Below are positions 43,518 through 55,400 of a stretch of 64,000 nucleotides of DNA, piece by piece. Source of the stretch: Solanum dulcamara. Taxonomy: Eukaryota; Streptophyta; Magnoliopsida; Solanales; Solanaceae. The notes under the pieces are model-generated. The model did no database searches. It was not told the DNA's origin and was given only the letters and a program-made list of their open reading frames with translations. A program made the translations under genes and the position numbers. How positions within the stretch are numbered: the first letter of the stretch is position 1; each line of letters starts with the position of its first letter. The stretch lies in contig NC_077239.1 in assembly GCF_947179165.1 (NCBI RefSeq), positions 21,731,134 through 21,795,133 of the forward strand, read 5' to 3'.

Positions 43518-45661
43518 TGTAAGACCTCGTAAATCAAAAAGTCAAAGCAAAAGAACAAACTTTGGAAAATAGACTTATTAGGCCTCCACGACTAAACCTA
43601 TGAGTCGTAGCTTCTTCTACAAGTCTTAGGACAGACTCGTAGAAGTAATGTTGAGGTTTGAAATTTTACCAAGGAGGGAGGTGACCTACGAGTTAAGTTG
43701 ACAACTCATTTTTTCCTTGATGACTCATTTTTTTCCTCGACAACTCATAGAAGATGAGTCGTAGAGGATGTTTAGAGACTTAGTCCCCAAGATATCGCAA
43801 ACCCTGCAGGATGAGTTCTTTCTATGACTCATAGAGATGAGTCGTAGGGAAGGTCCTAAGGACAAGTTCTCAGGTTTTCCTCAAACCCTACAGGATGAGT
43901 TGTTTCTATGACTCGTCGACCCTTCTACGACTTATAAGAGGCTTTGTAGATTTGTTCGGCCGGTGTTAAATGAACGGCATTTTCGTCTATCCCAATTTTT
44001 ATATTCTAAGACCCTAGACTCTTTTGGGCATTTTCCCTTTATTACACTTACTCAATTACTCCAAGGTCCCCCACTATCATTCACTCTAAAATATTCCTAA
44101 GGCAAGAAGATTTCTCTCGAGGGTTTCATCCCAAGGTCTTCAAGTCTCCATTTTTCAAGCTTGCATTAGGGATTTATTTCCCAAGGTATGTGGGTCTTTA
44201 TTCATGGGTTCTTCCTTCCATGGAACCCAAGTATTTTCTAATCTAGTAGATCAATTTCAATTATGAATTCTATGAGTTTTCATATAATGATTCCAAATGC
44301 ATAGATTATTGTGTATTTGAAATTTATCTACCTATCTTAGCTTATATTGGCTCTAAATTTCATAGAATTGTTGATTTATCAAAGCTCTTTAAATAAGGGC
44401 ATGAAAAAGGGGTTTTTTAATAGTCAATTGGTGGTTTTTTTTAAGTATGTTTTAAATTGGTGTATTCCATTATTCTCATGCATGGTAGTATTGATTTTAA
44501 TGATTCAAAAGTTGAAGTGAATAGAACCTACCTAGTTTTATTATGTTTTCAATAAGGTTTGACTTCAAAGCTTTTGATTCCAAATGAATATTTATGAAAG
44601 TATTGTTTATGATCAAAAGGGAGTCTTATGAAATGAAAGAAAGATGAAGTGATGTGAATGAGGGATTGTTATGCAATAAGGGCAATTATTTCATATTTGA
44701 ATCACCAAAGTTTTTAAGGAGCTATTCTACCGAATGATGATTTGATGTCTCAAACTATATGTATGTTTATGCTATTATGATATACTATTCTATGGGATTT
44801 GAATTAGCACCGAATGGGGCATTAAGGTGGAAATTGGTAAGAAAATACTAGTAACAACCCCTTGTCTCATTAACTATGTCCTAACATAGGAGCCCCTGTA
44901 GGCTTTTAGGCTAGTGGATCCACGTATAGCCATCTAAAGTTAAAGTTAGAGAAATAAATGAAGTTTGATAGAGTTTTACCTGGAAAGTAGTCTCCTCGTG
45001 CCAATCTAGGGGGTTATGTTAGATTCCATTGTTATAGCTCACGTGGTCTTAATATTGGTTATTGTCATCTTCCCAAAAATGAAGGTTTCAAATGCTATTT
45101 TCTTGATGTCTCATGCATGCATCTACCCATGTTATTTACCTTATAATATTTTTATGTTTTATTATATATTGCATTCCTATATACTTAATACATTCAAAGT
45201 ACTAACACATACTCTTTTTCCTACATCTTATCACCATGTAGGGACCAGTGTTCCTCCTCACTCTCCTCCACATGGCTAGCAGAGATCGTTGAAGGTTACT
45301 ATTTGGTAAGTTCCCATATGTCGGGAACAATATTCCTCTATCTTTCTAGCTTATAATATGTTGAGACATTACATATTTATCATAATATTTTATTCTATTA
45401 TGTTGAGGGTAAGTTAGATACATGCCTTAGACCTCACAAGCCTATGATTTAGAGGTATTGTTGGATATATGTACGTTGAAATTTTGACCATTTGGTTTTG
45501 TAATGATGTTTCCCTTAGTCCATTTTTCCATTTATTTTTCGCTTGATTATTTATTTTTATTACATATGAAAGGCTAAATAAATGTTAAGAGGCTAGGGTG
45601 AGGTACTCTTGGGTCCCTTATTTGCCGTGTCACATCTAGGCCCTAGTCTTGAGTTATGACA
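43518..45661 (+). repeat. 5' LTR of element E
   Basis: 2144 bp, TGTAAGACCTCG...GAGTTATGACA. U3 is packed with 'gactcgtag', 'gagtcgtagg' and 'gacaactcat' words. It resembles the U3 of 50597-52666 well (first 450 bp or so). Downstream (from about 44000) it diverges from that LTR, while the latter agrees instead with 57607-59735. Confidence 0.88.
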
Positions 45662-45848
45662 ACATACCGCATTATTTGAGTTTTTGAATAATCTTCAGAG
45701 TCCAACATACCGTATCAAATAGGGTCTTGTTCATGGTTGTAAAGCGCACCACAATTGTGAATATGAGACTATGAGATGTTGAGGAAAGTTTCCCTAGAGT
45801 TTTTCTAAGGTTTCCTTTAACTAATGAGTCATTTTATGTCCTCTAGAT
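45662..45848 (+). other. Leader of E without recognisable primer site
   Basis: It begins 'acataccgcattatttgag'. 'aacatacc(g)' recurs 50 bp on ('ccaacataccgtatc', 45703), suggesting a small rearrangement replaced the primer site. The later leader ('gtcttgttcatggttgtaaagcgcacc') is normal for the family. Confidence 0.6.
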
Positions 45849-46985
45849 CATGCATCCAATAAACCTATAGCAAGGATTGAATTTGAGGACAAAGCCCTCC
45901 GATCTCGGAGGATCCATATCATAAGGAGGGAGTTACACATGCAGAGTTTCGCAACATCATCACGTTGTTGGCCAAAGTCGTAGCCAACTAAGATAATCAA
46001 GGAATTGCTCCTCCTCCTCCTCAAGTGCCCACTACGCCTTCTATGATTTGGGATTTCAAAAGGATGAATCCACCTGATTACAATGGTTCCAAAGTATATA
46101 AGGACATAATGGAGTTCATTAAAGAAGTCTATCAAAGTGTAGCTATTATGGGATTGTCTCCAAATGAAAAGGCCAAGCTAGTGGCGTATCAACTCAAGGG
46201 CATAGCAAGGGTTTGGTATGAGTAATGCATTTTTAAGAGAGGTGAAGACATGGGAACCATAGAATGGTAAGAGTTCATTGGTGCCTTCCTAGATCACTTC
46301 TTTCCCTTGGAGCTAAGGGAGGAAAAGATCCAAGAGTTTTCAATCTTCATTGAGGGAGCATGAGTTTGAGGGAATATGCCCTCAAATTTACTAAATTATC
46401 TAAGTATCTCCTTTCATTATCTTTGATCTAAGCAAGGATGAGTAAATTCATCTTGGTATGTCCAGTTTGGTGTCCGAGAAATGCAAGACGGCTATTTTGG
46501 TCAAAGAAATAGGTATCTCTCGACTAATGACGTATGTGGAACATATTGAGGAAGACAAGTTAAGAAAAAGGTTAAGAGGATTCAATAAGGCTAGGGTTAA
46601 TGGTGGAGGGTTCAATCCCCAAAGGTCTGGTTATAGTGGTGGTGGAAAGGGCCAATGTGGGCAACAATTAGTGGGGTAAGGTTCCACCAATACCCACCTC
46701 CAAGGTTCAACAAGGATAAAGGTGCTAACCTGATGGTTCCAAGGGAGAATATATGTGCTCAAGCTTTCCCCGCTTGCAAGAAGTGTGGAAATTCTCACAA
46801 AGGAGATTTCATAGCCGGCTCCAATGCATGTTTCAAGTGTGGTAAACTGGGTCACTAAGCTAGAGATTATAGAGGTGGTGGTAGTACTCAATGCCAAATT
46901 TCTCAAGGTCAACAAGCCCAAGGGAATGGCTAATGCACCAACCAGTTTTATGCCTTTCATGGGAGACGAGAGGTTGATGAAGCAC
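45849..46985 (+). pseudogene. gag, element E
   Basis: Broken into short frames. EFRNIITLLAKVVAN, stop, then DNQGIAPPPPQVPTTPSM leads into 46025-46225 (DFKRMNPPDYNGSKVYKDIM, VAYQLKGIARVWYE). 46458-46679 is the basic tail (KLRKRLRGFNKARVNGGG). 46655-46858 carries CKKCGNSHKGDF and the knuckle CFKCGKLGH followed by a stop and ARDY. The first of the two zinc-knuckle-like units has lost its final Cys. The ATG at 45849 is the expected start by position, but its frame closes after MHPINL. Confidence 0.78.
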
Positions 46986-46989
46986 TCGT

Positions 46990-47355
46990 ATGTTAGAGGT
47001 TTTTTATTTCAACATATATGCCTTATTAGACTTGGGTGCAAATTTATTGTTTGTTACTCCATTCCTTTCTAATAGGTTTGGTGTGCTACCCAAAATGTTA
47101 TTAGAACCCTATTTAGTGTCTACCCCCGTTAGTGAGTCGATTGTTGCCAGAAAGATCTATAAAGGTTGTCCCATGTCCATCTTGTATAAAGTTGTTCCTT
47201 GTGATCTTATTGAGTTTGATATGGTAGATTTTGATGTTATTCTTGGGATGGATTGGTTACATGCATCTTATGCTTCTATAGATTGTATAATTCAAAGAGT
47301 CAAGTTTCAATTCCCAAGTAAGTCTATTCTGGAAGGGAGGGTCATGATTTGGTGA
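46990..47355 (+). pseudogene. Aspartic protease, element E
   Basis: 121 residues: EVFYFNIYALLDLGANLLFV (active-site loop DLGA, catalytic Asp kept), [20 protein letters not shown], then VKFQFPSKSILEGR. The overlapping frame from 47349 continues the linker (DRFISCLKARKLIAKGCIYH). Confidence 0.82.
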
Positions 47356-48300
47356 TAAAGGATAGGTTCATTTCTTGTCTTAAGGCCCGGAAGTTGATTG
47401 CTAAGGGTTGCATCTATCACATTATGAGGGTCAGGAATGTCAACTCCGAAAGTCCTTTTATTGACTCAGTACCCGTAGTTAATGAGTTTCTCGATGAACT
47501 TCCCAGTGTACCTCCTAAAAGGAAAGTTGATTTTAGTAACGATCTTCTCCTCGATACCCAGCCTATTCCTCTCTACCAAATAGCCTTGATGGAATTAAAG
47601 GAGTTAAAGGAACAATTCAAAGTACTTGTTGGAGAAAGGATTCAAAAGGCCAAGTATTTCACCATGGGATGCTCCTATATTTTTTGTAAGGAAGAAGGAT
47701 GGGTCACTTCGGATGTGGATAGATTACTGTCAATTGAACAAGGTGACTATAAAGAACAAGAATTCGATTCCTAGGATAGATGACCTATTTTACAACTTGC
47801 AAGGATCAATTCATTTCTCAAAGATTGATCTTCTTTCTAGCTATCATCAACTAGGGGTGAGGGAGTGTGACATTCCCAAGATGGAATTTCGAATAAGGTA
47901 TGGTCACTTTAAGTTTGTAATGATGTCATTTGGGTTGGCGAATGTGCCAGTGATGTTTATGGATCTAATAAATGGGGTGTTCAAACCCTCTCTTGATACT
48001 TTTTTGGTGGTCCTCATTGACGACATCTTGATCCACTCTCTAAGTGAGAAAGAACACAAGACTATCTTGAGAGTCGTGCTTCAAACCTTGAGGGATAGGC
48101 AATTGTTTACCAAATTTAATAAGTGCAAATTTTGGTTGAAACAGTTGATGTTTCTTGGTCACATAGTGTCCAGTGATGGGATCAAGCTTGATCCTCAGAA
48201 GACGGAGGCGGTGAGAAATTAACCTATACCATTGACTCCTTCAGACATTAGGAGATTTTTGGGTCTAGCTGGGTATTATAGAAGGTTCGTCTAAGGGTTC
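47356..48300 (+). pseudogene. Reverse transcriptase, element E
   Basis: 47349-47774 has the linker and early RT ([33 protein letters not shown]). After a frameshift near 47630, 47626-48222 gives [66 protein letters not shown], and [11 protein letters not shown] with both catalytic Asp residues. It stops at AVRN where NWP is expected (48222), and further on at the codon before GFSSI (near 48294). Confidence 0.85.
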
Positions 48301-48957
48301 TCTTCCATCTCATCGCATATGATTAAATTCACCCAAAAGAAGGAAAAGTTCCTATGGAAGGATGAGTGTGTAAGGAGATTCCAAACCTTGAAGGATAGAC
48401 TTACCTCCACTCCTATTTTGACTCTACCATAAGGATTAAAAGAGTTTGTGGTTTATTGTGATACTTCAAAGATTGGTTTGAGGTGTGTCTTGATGAAAAA
48501 TTACAAGGTTATAGCCTATGCCACTAGGAAATTAAAGGTACACAAGCATAACTACCCTACCCATGATCTTGAATTAGTGGCTGTTGTGTTTGCTTTAAAG
48601 ATTTGGTGGCATTATCTCTATGGGGTACATATAGATGTGTTCATCAACAACAAAAGTCTTCAATATGTGTTCACCCAAAAGGACCTCAATATAATAAAAA
48701 GGAGGTGGCTTGAACTTCTCAAGGACTATGACATGAGCGTGCATTATCATCTAGGTAAAGCCAATTTTGTCGCTGATGCACTTAGTAGGGTGACTATAGG
48801 GAGCATGGATCATGTTGAAGAAGAGAAGAGGGAGTTGGCAAAGGATGTTCGCCGATTGGCTAGATTGGGGTTAAAGTTTAGTGGTTCCGATGATGCTGGT
48901 GTGTTCATGCAAAATGGGTCTGAATCATGTTTGATGGTGTATTCTAAGTCCAAATAA
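48301..48957 (+). pseudogene. RNase H and integrase N-terminus link, element E
   Basis: 48448-48957 (169 residues): [53 protein letters not shown] (catalytic Asp of FTDHKSL replaced by Asn), [13 protein letters not shown], then [19 protein letters not shown]. One of four acidic residues is lost. Confidence 0.85.
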
Positions 48958-50209
48958 GACCTTGACCCGACATTGGTAGAATTAAATAAAATGGTGAAAG
49001 AAAAGAAAGTAGAGGTATTTGCACAATGGGGAGATGGGGTACTTCACTACCAAGGTTGGTTATGTTTTCCTTATGTAGATAGCCTAAGGAATTTCATCTT
49101 GAAGGAGACTCATAATTCTTCATATTCTATTCACCATGGTTCGACTAAAATGTATCGACACCTAAAACAGATTTATTGGTGGAGTGTATGAAAAGGGACA
49201 TAGCAAGGTTTATGGCTAAATGCCCAAATTGCCAACAACCCAAAAGGCGGGTGGCCTAGACTAAGATATTGAAATCCCCACTTGGAAGTGGGAAGATGAG
49301 AACATTGATTTTGTAGTAGGTTTTCCCCTTACTCAGAAACAACATGATTCGATTTAGGTGATTGTTGATAGAATGACGAACTTGGCTCATTTTCTACAAT
49401 TCAACACTTCTTATAGTACCGAGGATTATGCTAAGTTGTATATTTTGGAATTGGGGAGGTTTCATAGTGTGCCCTTGTCAATTATTTCGGATTTTTATAC
49501 CCAATTGACTTCTCATTTTTAGAAATCATTTCATAAGGGAGTTGGTACTAAAGTGAAGCTAAGTACTGCATTCCATTCTCAAACCGATGGGCAAGACGAG
49601 CAGAAAATTCAAACACTGGAAGATATGTTAAGGGCTTGTGTGTTGGATTTCAAAGGGATTTGGGATAAACATCTTCCTCTCATTGAGTTCGCATACAATG
49701 ATAGCTACCACTCAAGTATTGAGATGGCGTCATTTGAGGCTTTTTATGGGAGACAATGTAAGTATCTGATTGGTTGGTTCAAAGTAGGTTAGATGACCTT
49801 GTTGGGTCTCGATTTGGTTCTTGATGCTTTGGAAAAAGTGAGGGTCATTAGAGAAAGGTTAAAGATGGATCAAAGTCACCAAAAGTCTTATTGTGATACA
49901 AGGAGAAGGGATCTTGAGTTTAATATGGATGATTGGGTATACTTGAAGGTTTCACCCATGAAGGGTGTAATTTGGTTTGGTAAAAAGGAAAAGTTGAGCC
50001 CTAGGTATGTAGATCCTTATAGGATCTTGAGATGGGTTGGCAAGGTTACTTATGAGCTAGAGTTGCCATTGGAAATGGCTATAGTTCATTTGGTATTCCA
50101 TGCATCGATGTTGGGGAAATGTGTGGGTGATCCAAGTTCCATTGTGCTTTTGGAAAGAGTGAATGTTGAAGAAAACTTGACCTATGAAGAGGTCCCAAGT
50201 GAATTTTAG
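48958..50209 (+). pseudogene. Integrase, element E
   Basis: 48973-49191: HYQGWLCFPYVDSLRNFIL, SSYSIHHGSTKMYRHLKQIY (HHCC part). 49192-49552 is decayed: NIDFVVG holds the first Asp, a TAG (49355) replaces the Trp of DSIW, IISDFYTQ holds the second Asp. 49553-49792 has HSQTDGQDEQKIQTLEDMLR (third residue Glu kept, the preceding Ala now Asp), then FAYNDSYHSSIEMASFEAFY. 49793-50209 adds RERLKMDQSHQKSYCDTRRR, YLKVSPMKGVIWFGKKEKLS and RYVDPYRILRWVGKVTYELE. Confidence 0.85.
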
Positions 50210-50356
50210 ACTGTCAAGTCAAGAGATTCAGGAACAAGAAAGTTGCATCCGTCAAAGTCCTTTGGAGGAATCAACAGGGCGAAAGTGTTACATGGGAAGT
50301 AGAAGCAGATATGATAAAGCAATACCCTGATCTCTTTCACTCTACTCAAGCCTAAG
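50210..50356 (+). pseudogene. Chromodomain, element E
   Basis: After a stop at 50207-50209 the reading shifts: RFRNKKVASVKVLWRNQQGE, SVTWEVEADMIKQYPDLFH. EEVPSEF just upstream is the first strand. Confidence 0.75.
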
Positions 50357-50596
50357 GTACTAAGTTATTTATGCTGAATTGTTAAGACTCTTACGATTAA
50401 GTTTTCCTAAGTCTTCAATAAGCATGCATGTTCATGAAGTGGATTTAAAGTCATGTGTTATGTTAAGTATGAGAATCTCATGGTTCAAGCATTTCATGTG
50501 TCATTATTCTTATGTTGGGTTGCTAGTCCTCGTTCTGTGTCCTTTCTATGCTAGTTGAATACCATTCGAAGCTGAATGTTCCAAAGAGAGAGATAT
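50357..50596 (+). other. 3' non-coding region and polypurine tract of E
   Basis: No gene. It ends 'ttcgaagctgaatgttcc' and the altered purine tract AAAGAGAGAGATAT. Confidence 0.65.
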
Positions 50597-50781
50597 TGTA
50601 AGACCCCGTAAGTTAAAAAGTCAAATTAAAGGAACAAAGTTCGGAAAATGGACTGATTGGGCCTCCACGACATAACCTACAAGTCAAAGGTTCTTCTACG
50701 AGTCGTAGGAGTGACCTGTAAAAGTAATTTTGAGTTTGGAAAGTTGGCCAAGGAGGGAGGTGACCCTAGATTTAAGTTGAC

Positions 50782-50847
50782 GACTCGTCTTTTCCTTGAT
50801 GACTCATCTTTTCCTCGATGACTCATTTTTTCCTCGACGACTCATAG
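50782..50847 (+). repeat. 19-bp tandem repeat in U3 of the shared LTR
   Basis: Units 'gactcgtcttttccttgat' (50782), 'gactcatcttttcctcgat' (50801), 'gactcattttttcctcgac' (50820), then a partial 'gactcatag'. E's 5' LTR has only about two units (43702-43745). Confidence 0.8.
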
Positions 50848-51092
50848 AATATGAATTATAGAGGAAGTTCAGAGACACAGTACTCAGGGTATCTAAAACC
50901 CTATAGGATAACTCCCTACTATAATTCGTAGAAAGGTCTACGACTCGTCGAGATGAGTCGTAGGAAAGGTCCTAAGGACGACTCATAGAAGTTGACTCGT
51001 AGGTTAAAAGTTTAGTTTAAATGAAGGGAAATCTTGCCTTTTCTCAAGTTTGGTTCAAGGAACCTAGACACTTTTAAGGCCAAGTACAAAGT

Positions 51093-51105
51093 CTATATAT
51101 ATATT
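51093..51105 (+). promoter_or_regulatory. TATA box in the shared LTR
   Basis: CTATATATATATT after 'caaagt'. The equivalent in F's 3' LTR is CTATATATATT (58132-58142). Both follow 'cacttttaaggccaag', so this core promoter is conserved between the two LTRs. Confidence 0.6.
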
Positions 51106-52669
51106 CAATTTTTCAAAATTCCCTAAGGCAAGACTAATCATATCCTCTCAAGCTCTCCTTCAAATTTCAAGCTAGGGTTTCCATTTCACTAAAGTTCTTC
51201 TTCAATTTCAAGTTAATTTCATCAAGGTACGTTGAGATTGATCCATGGGTTCCTTTCACCCATGGAGTCCCAAGGTTACCTCAAACGTTTCTTCAAATTT
51301 CAATTGTTTATTAACCCTAGTTTTGATGAATTGCATTGGGCTATTTTAATTTTATTTTTAGATGTTATCAATGATCATTATAAGTTGTTTCCAAATGAAT
51401 TGCATGATTTCAAGTTAAATTATGAATGTTTGTGCAAAATATTATTTTCAATTATGATTATGAAGTTCAAAGAGGATTTTTCATGAGATTGATTATGAGT
51501 TCAATGACGTTCAAAGAAAGCCTTTATAAGAGAAGTTAAGATTATGATTTAATGATAAAAGTTATGATAATGATCAATTATGATCCAAGAAAGTTATTAT
51601 GGTGTGATAAGTACAATTCTCATACAATCATGTTTAAGATGGTGATATGGATAATTCTCATCGAGTATGGATTCTTAATGAATCACCAAAGTTAATGATC
51701 CACTCTTATGATTATTTTCATGATAAAGTTATTGATGATGTTTCTATGTCTTAAAGAATTCTGTTGAAATATTGACTAAGCACCAAGAGGACTTGTAGGA
51801 GGGGTTTGGTCCGATAATGTAGTTAGTTACCCAAGAGAATCCTAGTAGCAACCTAAATTCCCAAACTACATTTCCCCCATAGGTTGACTACATGGCTTAG
51901 CTAGTAGATCCATATATAGCTATTGAGTTAAAGCTGTTTCTAACAGAGTCTGCCTTGGCAAATAGCCTTTCTCTTCTCAAAGTGGGAGTTATATCTGATT
52001 CCATGTTATAGCTCGTATGGTCTTATGATATCGGTTAAAGGTCTTATCCCACACAAGTTGAATGCTAAGATATAAGATTTACTACAAAGTTTTATGATGA
52101 ATTGACCATAAGTTTTCATATGTTTTAAATGATTTTAAGCTTTACTCATGCTCATTATGATTGGTTAGTATCAGATGCCATATTTCCCATGTCCTATACT
52201 TGTTCATGCATAACTCACATACTTTGTATCTTTTATGTTGTAATGCATATTTTTCCTACATTGTCTCATGATGTAGGGACGGACAATACTCGTGACCATC
52301 CTATTCGTGGCTAGATTTTCTTTAGTTTCAAAAGGTTATGAGTCATCATTTGTCGAGTATGTGACTTTCCTTTCATGTTGCTACTTTTTCTTTCTCTTAT
52401 GATTTGGGTGAGCTAGGAGCTTTTCCTAATCCCCCATCAATTCTAGAATAGAGGCATGCTTAGACATTTTCAAATTGATGTAAGTCCATTATGGACATGT
52501 GTTTGAAGTTTACTTTTCTGAATTTTATGTTGAGTTGATTCTTTCGCTTGTCTTAGTATGCTTATGTTACCTTAGTTATGCTTAATGATATGTCACGAAG
52601 CTTGGTTGGAGCCTTTTGGGGTTTCGATCTCCATGTTACGACTAGGACCTAGGTTGGGTCATAACAAAC

Positions 52670-52682
52670 TTAGTATTAGAGA
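52670..52682 (+). other. Primer binding site of element F (mutated)
   Basis: TTAGTATTAGAGA against TTGGTATCAGAGC. It carries the same two transitions as B plus one further change. Confidence 0.75.
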
Positions 52683-52884
52683 ACAATGCTTAGGAGTTTC
52701 CTATAGAGTCTAACATGTCTCATTAAGTAGAGTCTTGTAAATTGGTGTGAAGCATGCCATATCTATGAATAAGAGGCTGTGAAGCATCTTAGGAAAATCT
52801 CACTTCTTTTGTGATCTATGTCGTATGTTAGAGTGGTACTCTAAATCTTTCCCTCTAACATGTGTTCTTTGTGATTTTTAGAAA
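52683..52884 (+). other. 5' leader of element F
   Basis: About 200 bp, conserved leader words ('ggtgtgaagcatgcca', 'ctatgtcgtatgttagagtgg'), no gene. Confidence 0.55.
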
Positions 52885-53990
52885 ATGACTCCACGAAGGT
52901 AACCCATTCGAAGAAATGTGGTTGCAAAGGGGAAACAAGCTCCGAATAAGCCCTAAGATGATCAAGTTACTAATGATCAGGCCGTGATGGCATAAGCCAA
53001 TCGTGAGATGGTTGATCTCGTGAACCCAAGTATGGGTATGGCGGCATCAAGAGCTTGTGACTCTATAAGGATGATCCTCTAGAGTTTTGGGGTTCCAAAG
53101 TGGAAGAGGATCCACAAGAGTTTATTGATAGTCTTTACAAGATTGTGGAGATTATAGGGGTTATCTCGGTAGAGAGGGCGGAGTTGGCAACTTATCAATT
53201 GAATGGTTCTGGTCGTATTTGGTTCAACCAATGAAAGAGTTAGAGGTCTAGAGAGGCGGATCTCGTGACTTGGGATGAATTCAAATAAGTTTATCTTGAT
53301 CACTCTTTTCCATTAGAGTTGAGGGAGGCCAAGATACAAGATTCATCAATCACATATAAGGTGGTATGAGTGTGAGGGAGTATGCCCTCAAGTTTACCCA
53401 AAAGGTTGCCGACCCAAGAGCCAGTATGGATAAGTTCATGTCGGGTATATAGGATATGGTTTCTAAGGAATGTAAGATGGCCATGTTGATTTAGAAAATG
53501 GATATCTCAAGACTTATGACCTATGCGGATCAAATAGGGGATGAGATGCTAAGGAAGAAAACTAGAGAGTCCAAGAGGGCAAGGACTGATAGTCGTGATT
53601 CTTCTTATGCTAGGTCCGAAAGTGGTAGGAGCCCTCATTTTCCCAAAGATATTCTAGGAAAGGTTCTTCAAATTCTACTACTCCTAGGTATGAAAAAGAT
53701 AGAGTACCCAACCCTAAGGCTCAAATAGGTGCACCAATTAGCCAAGTGACCCCCGCATACAAGAAGTGTGGAAATAATCACAAGGGGGAGTGTCTAGCAG
53801 GCTTGAATGTGCTCTATCGATGTGGTAAACTAGGTCATAATACTAAGGAGTGTAAGGTAAAATATGGTCATCCTCAAGTCCAATTTCCACAAGGTTCCTA
53901 AGCTCAACCAAAAAGTGGTCACCGTAATAATAAATTTTATGCTCTTCATGGAAGGCAAGAGGTGGACGAGACTCCCGATGTTGTTATCGG
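52885..53990 (+). pseudogene. gag, element F
   Basis: ATG at 52885 after 'tttttagaaa': MTPRR then a stop, and PIRRNVVAKGKQAPNKP, stop. The capsid follows: EFWGSKVEEDPQEFIDSLYK, VERAELATYQLNGSGRIWFN, TWDEFK, LDHSFPLELREAKIQ. Then MDISRLMTYADQIGDEMLRK with the basic KTRESKRARTDSR (53498-53728). Nucleocapsid: KKCGNNHKGEC and a knuckle LYRCGKLGHNTKEC that lacks its first Cys. At least six stops or shifts. Confidence 0.8.
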
Positions 53991-54470
53991 TCTTTCACTA
54001 TAATGTCTATTCTTTGATTGATCCGGGTGCAAATTTATCTTTTGTTACTCTTTATGTAGCCATGAGATTAGATGTTATCCCCTAAATATTGTTAGATCCT
54101 TTTCTGTATATACTACCGTAGGTGAGTCGGTTATGGCTAAAAGAGTCTATAAAAATTGTCCAATTTTGGTTTTCCATAAAGTTACTCTATGTGATCTAGT
54201 TAAGCTTGAGATGACCGATTTTGATGTTATCCTTGGTATGGATTGTCTATATGCATGTTATTCTTCTATTGATTGTAGAATTCGAGTGGTTAAGTTTATA
54301 TTTCCTAATGAGCCGGTCCTAGAATGGAAAGGTAGTAATTTCATGTTCAAAGGTCAATTCATTTCATGCCTTAAAGCTCAGAAAATGATTTTCAAGGGTT
54401 GCATCTACCATCTTATGGGGGTTAGGGATATAAATTTCAAAGCCCTATTCTAGAGTCGATTCTCATTTTT
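53991..54470 (+). pseudogene. Aspartic protease and linker, element F
   Basis: [20 protein letters not shown] has an intact active-site loop. The frame stops after RLDVIP (54083) and resumes at 54133: [58 protein letters not shown]. It closes after FKALF. Confidence 0.82.
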
Positions 54471-55400
54471 AAAGAGTTTCCTACTATGTTTCCCGATGAT
54501 CTACCTGATATTCCTCCCAAAAGGGAAATTGACTTTGGCATAGACATTCTTACCAGTACTCAATTCATTTCTATTCCTCCTTACCGAATGGTCTCGGTGT
54601 AACTAAAAGAGTTAAAAGATCAATTGAAAGACTTGTTAGACAAAAGTTTCATTAGTCCAAGTATATTCCCATGGGGTGCTTCCATTTTGTTTGTTAGAAA
54701 GAAAAATGGTTTGTTACATATGTGTATTGACTATTGGAAATTGAACAAAGTAACCATCAAGAATAAATACCCAATTCCAAGGATAGATGATATATTTGAC
54801 CAATTGCAAGGAGCGAGTTACTTCTCCAAGATTGACCTCCATTCCAGTTATCATCAACTAAGGGTGAGGGAGTGTGACGTTCCCAAGATGGCATTTCAAA
54901 TGAGTTATGGCCATTATGAGTTTTTAGTTATGTTGTTTGGATTGACCAATGCCCCTATGGCATTCATGGACTTTATGAATAGGGTGTTCAAATAATATTT
55001 GGACATGTATGAAATTATGTTTGTTGGTGACATTTTGGTTTATTCTCAGAATGAGGAGGAGCATGCTAATTATTTGAGGATTGTGTTGTAAACTCTAAGG
55101 GATAAGCAACTATTTGCCAAGTTCAGTAAGTATGAGTTTTGGCTAAGCAGAGTTGCTTTCCTTGGTCACATTGTGTCTGGTGAAGGGATTATGGTTGCTC
55201 CTAAGAAAGTTGATGCAGTTAAGAATTGGCCTAGACTGTTGTTCTCTTAAGATATTAGAAGTTTCTTGGGTATAGCCATATATTATAAAAGATTTATGGA
55301 AGGGTTTCTTCGATTTCATCACCTTTGACTAAGTTGACTCAAAAGAAAGTGAATTTCCAATGGTCAGAAGCTTGAGAGACGAGTTTCCAAGAGTTGAAAG
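54471..55400 (+). pseudogene. Reverse transcriptase, element F (catalytic Asp lost)
   Basis: 54624-54995 open: [77 protein letters not shown]. After a stop the palm reads FVGDILVYSQNEEEHANYL instead of FIDDILVYS, so the first Asp of the pair has become Gly. Then [20 protein letters not shown] with stops at about 55088 and 55248. Confidence 0.85.

Larger units (their letters stand above)
43518..50596 (+). mobile_element. Element E: chromovirus body, left member of a tandem array
   Basis: 5' LTR 43518-45661, gag 45849-46985, protease 46990-47355, RT and RNase H to 48957, integrase to 50209, chromodomain to about 50356, polypurine tract 50581-50596. Its 3' LTR (50597-52666) also serves as the 5' LTR of element F. 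The spot after the 5' LTR where a primer site is expected reads 'acataccgcattatttgag', with no TGGTATCAGAG. Coding frames are long but none is whole. Confidence 0.9.
50597..52666 (+). repeat. Shared middle LTR of the E-F array (apparently chimeric)
   Basis: 2070 bp, TGTAAGACCCCG...GGTCATAACA. It is the 3' LTR of E and the 5' LTR of F. U3 up to about 51000 resembles E's 5' LTR ('cctccacgac-taacctac', 'ccaaggagggaggtgacc'). From about 51055 ('cttttaaggccaagt-caaagtctatatata') it resembles F's 3' LTR. TATA box at about 51093-51105. It contains three 19-bp tandem units (50782-50838). Confidence 0.85.
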
